NCBI RefSeq assembly: GCF_040741455.2
Contig: NZ_CP160328.2
Coordinates: forward strand, 1,240,001-1,304,000
DNA: 64,000 bases
Direction: 5' to 3'
DNA from: Snodgrassella alvi
GTDB taxonomy: Bacteria; Pseudomonadota; Gammaproteobacteria; Burkholderiales; Neisseriaceae
In this document: piece by piece, positions 37,556-45,737 of the stretch
Layout: every line of letters begins with the position of its first letter
How positions within the stretch are numbered: position 1 is the stretch's first letter
Program-made: the position numbers and the translations under genes
The notes under the pieces: generated by a model
What the model was told of the DNA's origin: nothing
The model's input: only the letters and a program-made list of their open reading frames with translations
The model's database searches: none

Positions 37556-38971
37556 ATGAGAAAAATACTATTGGCTTTTCTGTGTCTGATATTGGCAAGC
37601 TGTGTAGTATCTGTAAAACCGGAAGATAAATTTAAATCCGGTGATTATATCGGGGGAGTAAAAATTCTGGCTAATAACTTCAATGCAAAAAGCCAAAAGC
37701 TGCAACAGAAAAATAAACCATGGAAAGATAAAGACATATTATATTTACAAGCAACAGTAGCAAAACTGACTGTAATGGCTCAGAAAAACATTCAGCAGGC
37801 AGCACCAACCGATTATGAAAAACGAATAAAAAATTATCAGCTACTGCTGGCATTAAAAACCGAGCTCGGAGATAAAAGCTATAGTCCATATATAGAAAAA
37901 TATCTCAGCCTGTACACAATAAATGGAATAAAAGAATCACTGGCTCAACAGTTTTATCAGCAGGCCAACGAAATTGTACCTGCCTACAGTGATGATTATC
38001 TGCGCAAAGCAAAACTATACCGTCAGGGTTATGAATATTTTAATTATCAAGATATTCTCAAACGTGCTGAAGATAATCAGAAAATGTACTATAAAACCGC
38101 AGCACAGGAATTTTATGCAGAGGCACAGGACGGTGTACGAGAACGCAATTATAAACAGGCAGCCGCAAACTTCCGCAAAGCACATGAAGTATATCTGCCT
38201 TTAGGCAATTATAAAGACAGCGCCAAACAAGCAGACATTTATGAAAAAAAATGGCGCACCATTGAAGCAGAAAAACATTACCAGCAGGCACAAACCATAA
38301 TTCGCCGCGCAAAGCGTCTGAGTGAATATCGCGAAGCTGCTACCTTATACCGTGCTGCCAGCGAGGTATACAGCCCATATGGCAATACCTATAAAAATTC
38401 CACCAAACTGGCAAGTATGTATGCGCAAAAAGGACAAATACAGATTTTCGTCCGCGGCAACAGCTATCTGGCTGATAACATACGTTCCGCATTACAAAAA
38501 AATTATGTTAATTTTGTCGATAATGCCAGTGCCGCCAATTTAGTGATTGATGTAAGCATGAACCACGGCCAGTTTCAACAGTATAAAGAAAATATTGAAA
38601 CCCAAAACCTCCATGAAAATCTGCGTGTAGGATCAAAACAGGTGGCAGATGAACACGGTAATATGGTCAATCAAGATGTGTATAAAGATTTCTATTTCAA
38701 AAAATATAGTGTCAAAACTGTAAATGAAGCAGAAATGATGGCTGAAGTACACACCAGAGGTCTGTACGCCCTAAATCGCAATTACCGTGCAAAAACAACT
38801 TCATCGCAGACTTATTACTGGTTTGATGGAAACGTACCCAAAAAATATACCGCATATACCGAAGGTAAACTGCTTGCTCGCGAAGAACAATTTAATCAAA
38901 CACGCCAAAAACTATGGTCACAGATGAGTGGTGATTTTTATGAAATGAACAGAATACTGGCCACTCAATAA
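37556..38971 (+). CDS. Uncharacterised TPR-like lipoprotein, 471 residues
   Basis: Residues 1-16 are a lipoprotein signal with lipobox LASC (Cys16). The mature N-terminal two thirds is helical with repeated Tyr/Ala-rich motifs such as NYKQAAANFRKAHEVYLPLGNYKDS and EYREAATLYRAASEVYSPYGN (written here in pieces of the TPR pattern), indicating tetratricopeptide-type repeats about 60-110 residues apart. The last 180 residues look like a separate alpha/beta domain (GQIQIFVRGNSYLADNIR onward). No family was recognised. It would sit in the periplasm attached to a membrane. A Fur-box-like sequence lies at about 37489-37502 but is weak. Single gene. Confidence 0.75.
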   Translation: MRKILLAFLCLILASCVVSVKPEDKFKSGDYIGGVKILANNFNAKSQKLQQKNKPWKDKDILYLQATVAKLTVMAQKNIQQAAPTDYEKRIKNYQLLLALKTELGDKSYSPYIEKYLSLYTINGIKESLAQQFYQQANEIVPAYSDDYLRKAKLYRQGYEYFNYQDILKRAEDNQKMYYKTAAQEFYAEAQDGVRERNYKQAAANFRKAHEVYLPLGNYKDSAKQADIYEKKWRTIEAEKHYQQAQTIIRRAKRLSEYREAATLYRAASEVYSPYGNTYKNSTKLASMYAQKGQIQIFVRGNSYLADNIRSALQKNYVNFVDNASAANLVIDVSMNHGQFQQYKENIETQNLHENLRVGSKQVADEHGNMVNQDVYKDFYFKKYSVKTVNEAEMMAEVHTRGLYALNRNYRAKTTSSQTYYWFDGNVPKKYTAYTEGKLLAREEQFNQTRQKLWSQMSGDFYEMNRILATQ

Positions 38972-39061
38972 CTTTCACCACTTAAAGCAGCGATTTATTT
39001 CAGTGCTTGTAGCACCAGCAGAGCAAGCACTGATTTAAGTTCTACCTGTAATAAGGGCATT

Positions 39062-39103
39062 ATGGTACAAACAGTGTTGGACTGGCATAAAGAAGGCAAA
39101 TAA
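39062..39103 (+). CDS. Possible 13-residue leader peptide before the MBL-fold gene
   Basis: ATG at 39062 opens a frame encoding MVQTVLDWHKEGK that stops at TAA overlapping the next ATG (TAATG). An AAGGG ribosome-like site lies 4 bases upstream. The tight overlap and ribosome site suggest translational coupling, but a chance frame of this size is easily possible. Confidence 0.3.
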   Translation: MVQTVLDWHKEGK

Positions 39104-40110
39104 TGCTATTTAAAAGAAAAAACCCCTACTACAATCCAAATAAACCGCATCATACACCTTACGGATTCTGTAATTTAGAACCAACAACCATCAAACAGCT
39201 TGACGTCTATCGCTGGAGCTTAGAAAGACACATCCACCATCTGCCCAAGCCACCACAGCAAGGTTATGCACATTTTGCCCGTGAGTGGATGCAGTCACCA
39301 GATTTCACCCTCTCCGGCAATCGCCTATGGTGGATTAGTCATGCCACATTGCTCATACGCCTAAATCAATGCATGATTATTACCGACCCTGTATTCTCGC
39401 AACGGGTATCGCCTGTATCTTTTGCCGGACCAAAACGCCGTACACAGCCAGCTGCAAGCATTGCTGAGCTACCTCATATAGATGTCATTGCCATTTCTCA
39501 CAACCATTACGACCACTTAGACACAGCCAGTATTCGTAAACTGGCCGCACGTTTTCCCAATATCAATGCAGTCGTCCCCTTAGGACTAAAACGAAAACTA
39601 CAGCAATTGGGCATTAACAACATAACAGAACTAGACTGGTGGGAACAAACAAACATTCATAATATCCGCTTTCATGCCGTACCGGCACATCACTGGAGCC
39701 AGCGCAGCCTGTTAGACCGCAATCACACTTTATGGTGTGGCTGGATGATGCAAACACCTGAAGGCAGCAATACTTATTTCAGTGGGGACACCGGTTTCAG
39801 TGAAATCATGTTCCGCCAGATTGCCGAGCACTTTACCTCCACAGACATGGCAGCTATCCAGATCGGAGCCTATGCACCTCGCTGGTTTATGCATAATCAG
39901 CACATTGATCCCGAACAAGCTGTAACCATATTTAATATTCTGCGTTGCCGTCAGGCCATAGGCATGCACTGGGGCGCTTTCGAACTGGCCGATGAACCGC
40001 TGGATGAACCACCCCAACTACTGGCCGCAGCCAGAGTTCGGCATGGAGTATTACCCGAATGTTTTGAAAGCATCAAAATGGGGGACAGCCGCCCGATCAC
40101 CTCTTCCTAA
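39103..40110 (+). CDS. MBL-fold metal-dependent hydrolase (UlaG/NAPE-PLD-like)
   Basis: A 335-residue metallo-beta-lactamase fold protein without signal peptide. The zinc site HNHYDHLD is at about residues 130-137, with further ligands in VPAHHWSQRS, the YFSGDTGFS aspartate and the C-terminal GMHWGAFEL. The order and the WWISHATLLI strand resemble the N-acyl-phosphatidylethanolamine phospholipase D-like and UlaG-like groups of bacterial hydrolases. The substrate is unknown; a lipid phosphodiester is a reasonable guess only. It may be coupled to a tiny leader frame. A strong shared terminator follows. Confidence 0.85.
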   Translation: MLFKRKNPYYNPNKPHHTPYGFCNLEPTTIKQLDVYRWSLERHIHHLPKPPQQGYAHFAREWMQSPDFTLSGNRLWWISHATLLIRLNQCMIITDPVFSQRVSPVSFAGPKRRTQPAASIAELPHIDVIAISHNHYDHLDTASIRKLAARFPNINAVVPLGLKRKLQQLGINNITELDWWEQTNIHNIRFHAVPAHHWSQRSLLDRNHTLWCGWMMQTPEGSNTYFSGDTGFSEIMFRQIAEHFTSTDMAAIQIGAYAPRWFMHNQHIDPEQAVTIFNILRCRQAIGMHWGAFELADEPLDEPPQLLAAARVRHGVLPECFESIKMGDSRPITSS

Positions 40111-40200
40111 CCCCCAATAACAGAAACCGTTTCATGCTTCTGAAAAATTTCACTGGCCACAGCAAATAAAACACTAAAACTAAGTTTCGGATAATATAAA

Positions 40201-40236
40201 AAAATCAACCCCATTCTTCCGAATGGGGTTGATTTT
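40201..40236. terminator. Bidirectional terminator between MBL hydrolase and TetR genes
   Basis: AAAATCAACCCCATTC and GAATGGGGTTGATTTT form a perfect 16-base-pair stem with a 4-base loop (TTCC). A/T-rich arms give a U tract in both directions, fitting the convergent genes on each side. Confidence 0.93.
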
Positions 40237-40239
40237 ATC

Positions 40240-40893
40240 TTATATGTGATTGCGCAAATCAGCCATCATCCGGTTAAATTCTTCCCGATAGGCCGGCGCT
40301 ACATACGGACGAAGCAAAGTCAACGTCTGATGAGTACCGCGGTATTTAGAGTCCTCAGTTAGCTTACGTTCATACAGCGCACTGTCATAATCACACCAAT
40401 ATTTTGTAATTAGCCAGATATTTACAGCCATTTCCTTACGAGCAATTTCATCCGTCTGAATAAAGCCGGTATCTGTCAGCTGCTGCAACAAATTTTGCAG
40501 CAGCGGTGACACCCTTACACGGGTAAAATTATTGTGCTCACCCAGAAGCTCAGCACTTCGCGACAGCATTGCATTCAAATCACTAAATAAAAAACGGTAT
40601 CGCCACATTACATCATACACACCAAACATATAATTCTTAATGGCATTCGTATCCTGCGGCGTCTCCACCTGCTGCAGATAGCACAGCAATTCCTCACTAT
40701 AGCGCTTAAAAAGCTGCATAATGATTTCATCTTTATTGCGAAAATGATAATACAAATTGCCCGGGCTAATGCCCAAATAAGAAGCAATATGATTCGTACT
40801 GATGTTGCGTTCACCCTCCTCATTAAACAGCTTCAGACTAGCATCAATAATACGATTATAAGTATTAGGGCGTGATTCTTTCACCATATTCAT
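40240..40893 (-). CDS. TetR/AcrR family transcriptional regulator
   Basis: A 217-residue regulator. The start at 40893 (MNMVKESRPN) is preferred over a codon 33 bases earlier because it begins just before the conserved DNA-binding domain. The helix-turn-helix is clear at about 30-50 (STNHIASYLGISPGNLYYHFRNKDE). The remaining helical domain should bind a ligand. It is located upstream of murB-MATE reading direction's end, on the same strand as murB; regulation of the nearby MATE exporter is possible but unproven. Ends right at the shared terminator. Confidence 0.88.
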   Translation of the reverse strand: MNMVKESRPNTYNRIIDASLKLFNEEGERNISTNHIASYLGISPGNLYYHFRNKDEIIMQLFKRYSEELLCYLQQVETPQDTNAIKNYMFGVYDVMWRYRFLFSDLNAMLSRSAELLGEHNNFTRVRVSPLLQNLLQQLTDTGFIQTDEIARKEMAVNIWLITKYWCDYDSALYERKLTEDSKYRGTHQTLTLLRPYVAPAYREEFNRMMADLRNHI

Positions 40894-40965
40894 TTCTTTC
40901 AGATTATGCTGTCTCTTACCGCACAAATCATACTAACGGCATTTTTATCAGACTACTGGTCGCCG

Positions 40966-41991
40966 TTACTGAGGCTGCCATATGGGCTCAGGCTCCAGCC
41001 GCACCTGAAAACGCTGTGCCACACAATTCTGCACATATTCAGACAGCGCTACCACATCAGCGGCAGAGGCATGATCTTTATTTACCAGAACCAGCGCCTG
41101 CCGCTCATGTACCGCAGCACCACCCAACTGAAATCCTTTCAGGCCACACTGGTCTATCAGCCAGCCAGCTGCCAGTTTCACTTGTCCGTCCGGCTGCGGG
41201 TAATGCGGTAGAGACGGATATTGCTTCAAAAGGCTAGAAGCCAGTGTAGCTGGCACAACTGGATTTTTAAAGAAACTGCCGGCACTCCCAAGCACCTGCG
41301 GGTCAGGCAGCTTTTGCTTGCGGATATGGCACACAGCCTGTGCCACTATACTGGCGGTCAAAGCTTGTCCCTGTGCCAGTTCCGACGCCACCTGTGCCAA
41401 ATCACCATAACGCAGCTGCGCTTTAAACACATGCGATAGCACAAACCGCACCGCCACAATCAGATAACGTCCCTCAGCATGTTTAAAAATACTGTCGCGA
41501 TAAGCAAAACCGCACTCATCACAGTCAAGCCAGCACAGCTCATTCGTTTTAAAGTCGTAAACCTGCACCGCGTCAATACACGACTGCACCTCAACACCGT
41601 AGGCGCCAATATTCTGTACCGGTGCTGCACCCACCGTACCGGGGATCAGGCTTAGATTCTCCAGTCCGCACCAACCCTGAGCCAGCGTATATTGTACAAA
41701 ATCATGCCAGTTTTCACCCGCGGCTGCTTCAACCACTACACGGTCTCCATCATCCGCCACCAGCTTAATACCATGATTGGCTACACGCACCACTAGTCCC
41801 GGATAATCAGCACAGAATAGAATATTACTCCCACCGCCCAGCCATAGCACGCGCTCGGGTTCAAATTGGGGTAAAGCCATGATTCTCGGCAACTGTTCAA
41901 CATCAGTCAGAGATACCAACCAGCGTGCGCGTACCGGCAACGCAAAAGTATGCAGCGGCTGTAAATCAGCATATTCTGTCACATCCATCAT
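40966..41991 (-). CDS. murB: UDP-N-acetylenolpyruvoylglucosamine reductase
   Basis: A 341-residue MurB, the FAD/NADPH enzyme that makes UDP-MurNAc for peptidoglycan. Motifs: LWLGGGSNILF, LSLIPGTVGAAPVQNIGAYG (FAD loop), and GSAGSFFKNPV with the catalytic serine context. Length and C-terminal extension match the E. coli-type MurB. Its ATG overlaps the stop of the MATE gene as ATGA, so the two are co-translated. Confidence 0.95.
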   Translation of the reverse strand: MMDVTEYADLQPLHTFALPVRARWLVSLTDVEQLPRIMALPQFEPERVLWLGGGSNILFCADYPGLVVRVANHGIKLVADDGDRVVVEAAAGENWHDFVQYTLAQGWCGLENLSLIPGTVGAAPVQNIGAYGVEVQSCIDAVQVYDFKTNELCWLDCDECGFAYRDSIFKHAEGRYLIVAVRFVLSHVFKAQLRYGDLAQVASELAQGQALTASIVAQAVCHIRKQKLPDPQVLGSAGSFFKNPVVPATLASSLLKQYPSLPHYPQPDGQVKLAAGWLIDQCGLKGFQLGGAAVHERQALVLVNKDHASAADVVALSEYVQNCVAQRFQVRLEPEPIWQPQ

Positions 41992-43373
41992 GATTCCTTT
42001 TTCGCCTGCATCAGCGCAAATCGCTCACTCTGCCGGTGCAAATACCATACCAGAGCCACCGCAGCACCGGTTAGCGCTAGCACCAAAGCCAGCCAGAAAC
42101 CATACAAAGCCATACCGAAATACAAGCCAAACAGACATCCAAAACCCAGACCCAAACCCCAAAAACTAAACGCATGAATCAGCATCGGAATCTTGGTCAG
42201 CTTATAGCCGCGCAGGGCGTACGAAGCAATCGTCTGCGTAGCATCGGATAACTGAAAAACGGCTGCAAAAATCAGCAGTGTGCCGCCCAGCAATACTACC
42301 TCCTGATCAGCTGTGTACAAACCCACCCAGAAGTGCCGAAACAATAACAACAGCACACCGGTAAAGCACGCACCCAGCAGTCCCATACTCAGACCCACAC
42401 CAGAAACAAAACGGGCGCGTTGCCATTTGCGCGCACCTACTGCCTGTCCCACACACACCGCCAGCGCAATACCAACACTTTGCGGCAACATATAAATCAG
42501 CGACGTAATACTGATTACCACCTGCTGAGCCGCCACCTGAGTTACACCAAAACGCGCAATCAGCAAGCTGATAAATGTAAACAGGCTCACTTCAAGGAAA
42601 AACGACATCCCAATCGGAATACCCAATCTCAATAGCGAAGCCTGTACACGCCAGCGCGGACGTTCAAATCGAGCAAACAGCGCAAACGGTGCAAAATACC
42701 GCTGACGAACCACATAAATGCCCAGCACAATAGCATTAAACCAAAAACAAATAGCCGAAGCCAGACCACAGCCTGCCCCTCCCAACTCCGGCATTCCATA
42801 CTTGCCATAAACAAAAATATAATTCAGTGGAATATTCAACAGCAGCGCAATCAAGCTCACCACCATAATCGGTTTTGGTCGGTTTAAAGAAGATGCAAAT
42901 GCATAAAAAGCTCGATGAATCATCGCTGCCGGCATACCCAAGGCAATAAAGAACACAAACTGACCAAATACACCATCCACATAGGTGCCCATATTCAGCC
43001 AGTGCTGCATCGGCTTAATCAGCGCCCACAGCAGCAACATGCCCAATATGCCCAGAAACAAACCGAACCACAGTCCTTGTCGACCCTGCTCACCGATTTC
43101 TGTGGTTTTACCTGCGCCATACAACTGTGCCAGAATCGGCTGCAAAGCCGTCATCACCCCCAGAAACGTAATATAAAGCGTAATGAACACATTCGAGCCC
43201 AGAGCCACCCCAGCCAAATCATTGGCACTGGCATGTCCAGCCATTACCGTATCCACTACCCCCACACCCACCTGCGCTGCCTGTGCCACAAGAATCGGCA
43301 ACGCCAGACGCAACAACCTGCGGCATTCAGCCCACAATTCACCACGTCCATGCAGATTCAGTTCAAACAACAT
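41988..43373 (-). CDS. MATE family efflux transporter (NorM-like)
   Basis: A 461-residue membrane protein with about 12 hydrophobic segments. The N-terminal half begins with LLRLALPILVAQAAQVGVGVVDTVMAG, a pattern diagnostic for MATE exporters (given in pieces: ALPILVAQ, GVVDTVMAG). The homologous second half contains GIALAVCVGQAVGA. NorM-type proteins export cationic drugs with sodium or proton antiport. It is co-translated with murB by a 4-base overlap, an arrangement without obvious functional logic. Substrates are not determinable from sequence. Confidence 0.9.
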   Translation of the reverse strand: MLFELNLHGRGELWAECRRLLRLALPILVAQAAQVGVGVVDTVMAGHASANDLAGVALGSNVFITLYITFLGVMTALQPILAQLYGAGKTTEIGEQGRQGLWFGLFLGILGMLLLWALIKPMQHWLNMGTYVDGVFGQFVFFIALGMPAAMIHRAFYAFASSLNRPKPIMVVSLIALLLNIPLNYIFVYGKYGMPELGGAGCGLASAICFWFNAIVLGIYVVRQRYFAPFALFARFERPRWRVQASLLRLGIPIGMSFFLEVSLFTFISLLIARFGVTQVAAQQVVISITSLIYMLPQSVGIALAVCVGQAVGARKWQRARFVSGVGLSMGLLGACFTGVLLLLFRHFWVGLYTADQEVVLLGGTLLIFAAVFQLSDATQTIASYALRGYKLTKIPMLIHAFSFWGLGLGFGCLFGLYFGMALYGFWLALVLALTGAAVALVWYLHRQSERFALMQAKKES

Positions 43374-43467
43374 CTTTCACCTACAAACTTAAACAATACA
43401 AACAACAAAAGACAGCAAACCATCACAGCCATCAAGCAGTCTGTTACCGCGCAGTAAACAATAAAAC

Positions 43468-43495
43468 AGGCTGCCTGAATTTCTCCAGACAGCCT
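43468..43495 (-). terminator. efp terminator containing an uptake-sequence-like motif
   Basis: AGGCTGCCTGAA (43468-43479) pairs imperfectly with CCAGACAGCCT (43485-43495); on the minus strand the hairpin is followed by GTTTTATTG. AGGCTGCCTGAA equals a 12-base DNA uptake sequence dialect known from Simonsiella-type Neisseriaceae, and such elements are often paired as terminators. Confidence 0.75.
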
Positions 43496-43512
43496 GCCAG
43501 CCAGAAAATCAG

Positions 43513-44073
43513 TTAGGCGCGTTTGCGGAATTCAAAAGTACGCGAATCGATTTCCACCTTATCGCCATTTTCAATATAAGCAGCTACCTGAATCTCGGCT
43601 CCACCTACCAAACGGGCATTCTTCATCACTTTACCAGAAGTATCACCTTTTACCGCAGGCTCCGTGTATTCCACTTCACGCACGATAATAGTTGGCAGCT
43701 CCACTGAAATAGCACGGCCGTCATAGAAAGTCACTTCACATTTTTCTTCCATGCCATCCACAATAAACTTGATGGCATCACCGATGTTTTCAGCTTCCAC
43801 TTCATACTGATTAAATTCATCATCCATGAAAACATACATCGGGTCAGCAAAATAGCTATAAGTACACTGCTTACGATCCAGTACCACTACATCAAACTTC
43901 TCATCGGCTTTATAAACCGTTTCCGTAGCAGCACCAGTCAGCAAATTTTTCAGTTTCATTTTCACCACGGCAGCATTACGACCGGATTTATTGTATTCGG
44001 ACTTCTGCACCACCATTGGATCATTGCCCACCATAAATACATTACCCGGGCGCAATTCTTGTGCGGTTTTCAT
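43513..44073 (-). CDS. efp: Translation elongation factor P (arginine-32 type)
   Basis: A 186-residue EF-P, which relieves ribosome stalling at polyproline stretches. The start at 44073 ([11 protein letters not shown]) gives the standard length; upstream in-frame codons are unlikely. The loop tip is KSGRN with arginine at residue 32, the residue that EarP rhamnosylates in Neisseria and Pseudomonas; the E. coli-type lysine is absent. Directly downstream of earP on the same strand (43-base gap), so modifier and substrate are co-expressed. Confidence 0.96.
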   Translation of the reverse strand: MKTAQELRPGNVFMVGNDPMVVQKSEYNKSGRNAAVVKMKLKNLLTGAATETVYKADEKFDVVVLDRKQCTYSYFADPMYVFMDDEFNQYEVEAENIGDAIKFIVDGMEEKCEVTFYDGRAISVELPTIIVREVEYTEPAVKGDTSGKVMKNARLVGGAEIQVAAYIENGDKVEIDSRTFEFRKRA

Positions 44074-44116
44074 CTTTAATCTAACTTCCAAAAATGTTCA
44101 GCAAATAATAAGTACA

Positions 44117-45316
44117 TCATTTTAGCGGAAGATGGCAGAATCTGGCTAGTTTTTCAAGCGCATTGTCCTGCGCATGCAGCATTTCAGACCACGCCGCTGC
44201 CGCTTTTACCCAACTTTGCCAATTGCCACACAAATTCTGCCACGCCACCACACGGCTTAACTCATCCAGCTTGCCAGCTCCATTTAAATCATCCGACAAA
44301 GCCATAAACGCCCTTTGCAGCTCTACTGGCCACCCTGTCGTAGCCTTTGCCCAGAAAGCATGCAGTTTTTGCACATGCGCATTCTCGTTCTGCCGATAAA
44401 TATGCCAGAAAAAAGGTAAACCGGCCCATAAAGCACGCACAAAACTGTCTTCTCCCCGCACAATTGCCGCATCAGCCAGCCACAGTAGCTGATCAAACGC
44501 CGCCTGTGGTACAAACGGAATACGCACCATTGTGACATTATCCAACTCATATATGGCACCATCTTCACGCAAGGCATCTGTCGGCACAATCGAAGCCGCA
44601 CGCAAACTTTCCACCACCTGCCCACCAGCCAGCCACAACGTCACCGGTGTACCACCCTGCTGCCACATGTTCAACCATTGTGGCCAGCACACTGAAGCAT
44701 AGGCAAATACTAGCCACAACTGGCCTTTATGCTGCTCAGGCAAACCATACTGTTGTCGGAATGCCTGCTGTAACTGTGGCTGCTGCCTAAATACAGCACG
44801 TTTTGTCAGATAATCTTTTTCACGCAGCAGGCCGCCACTGGCTGCATCCATACCCATAAACCAAAAGTACTTTTTCAGTCCGTCAGCCTGTAAGGACGGC
44901 ATAGCATGCAAATCCAACGCCCAGTCTTCAGCCGTCAGATATTCCCAGTTTAGCCACAAAGGCTGACACCGGCTCATTCGTGCCCGCACTGCGTCAGGTA
45001 ACGTACAACCAAAAGTTTCTATTACCAATACCGGATCAATAGCCTCAGCCAGCTGTCGCTGCATCAGCAGCTCATCCTGCCAGACTTCTACCATTACATG
45101 GGGCAAATACCCTTCCCGCTCCGGTACCAGCGTATCCAGAGCTTTCACATCATCAATCCACAGACGCACCCGTAGACACAAATACTCTGCCAGCAGACAG
45201 CTTAAACGCCAGCCCACGCCCACATCACCAAAATTATCAATTACTCGGACAAATACCCACGCCTCAGTAACCAAATCATCCGGAAGCGTATTTGCAGATT
45301 GATTCTTACTACACAT
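44117..45316 (-). CDS. earP: EF-P arginine rhamnosyltransferase EarP
   Basis: A 399-residue GT-B inverting glycosyltransferase that adds rhamnose from dTDP-rhamnose to EF-P Arg32. The ATG at 45316 is used because AAGGA lies 7 bases before it; the frame continues to an upstream TTG. Conserved features are the N-terminal RVIDNFGDVGVGWRL with the catalytic aspartates, and the C-terminal RGEDSFVRALWAGLPFFWHIY nucleotide-sugar site (in two pieces: RGEDSFVRALW, PFFWHIYRQNENAH). Its target gene efp is next in the operon. Confidence 0.93.
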   Translation of the reverse strand: MCSKNQSANTLPDDLVTEAWVFVRVIDNFGDVGVGWRLSCLLAEYLCLRVRLWIDDVKALDTLVPEREGYLPHVMVEVWQDELLMQRQLAEAIDPVLVIETFGCTLPDAVRARMSRCQPLWLNWEYLTAEDWALDLHAMPSLQADGLKKYFWFMGMDAASGGLLREKDYLTKRAVFRQQPQLQQAFRQQYGLPEQHKGQLWLVFAYASVCWPQWLNMWQQGGTPVTLWLAGGQVVESLRAASIVPTDALREDGAIYELDNVTMVRIPFVPQAAFDQLLWLADAAIVRGEDSFVRALWAGLPFFWHIYRQNENAHVQKLHAFWAKATTGWPVELQRAFMALSDDLNGAGKLDELSRVVAWQNLCGNWQSWVKAAAAWSEMLHAQDNALEKLARFCHLPLK

Positions 45317-45737
45317 TAAAAAATCCTTACCCAAGGTCTGGATTCATCGCAGAAAATCGCCAATTTCCCATCTGTCAAGATAAAAACAGACTTGACAAAA
45401 CGATTTTATCCACATGAATTAAACCAGTCATGCTAAAGTCTGTAAAAAATCCGAATGGCTTTAATTTTTACAAACATATTTTTTAAATATATGATTTTAA
45501 AAGAAATTTATTTTAGGCTTATTTTTTAGGCAAGCCCATGCAAGTCTTGATTTATAGGCAATTATGCAAGCCAGACTTTCATTTTCCACAGATTTATCCA
45601 CAAATATTGTGGGCATATCTTTAAACCCTTTAACAACAAGGTTTTTTACAGCAAAACAACTCCAAAAAGAAAAATAGTCAGAAACCATTAGCCGCTATGG
45701 TAAAATAAACAATGCTCTCTATAGTAATAAAGCCATT
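45317..45737. promoter_or_regulatory. AT-rich gyrA upstream region with DnaA boxes
   Basis: About 420 bases. Two perfect DnaA boxes TTATCCACA (45406-45414 and 45594-45602) and a one-mismatch TTTTCCACA (45582-45590) lie in the same orientation, on either side of a very AT-rich stretch (about 45420-45540). No gene is convincing. An extended -10-like TGGTAAAAT lies near 45698-45706 before gyrA. The region could be a DnaA-controlled gyrA promoter or part of a DnaA-binding locus. Confidence 0.5.

Noticed and set aside
45406-45602. Claiming a replication origin
   Set aside because: Only three DnaA boxes were found, dnaA/dnaN are absent from the window and no skew data are available, so it is reported only as a lead.
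45497-45688. 63-codon minus-strand frame upstream of gyrA
   Set aside because: AT-rich, no ribosome site, unlike any known protein, and it covers the DnaA-box region.
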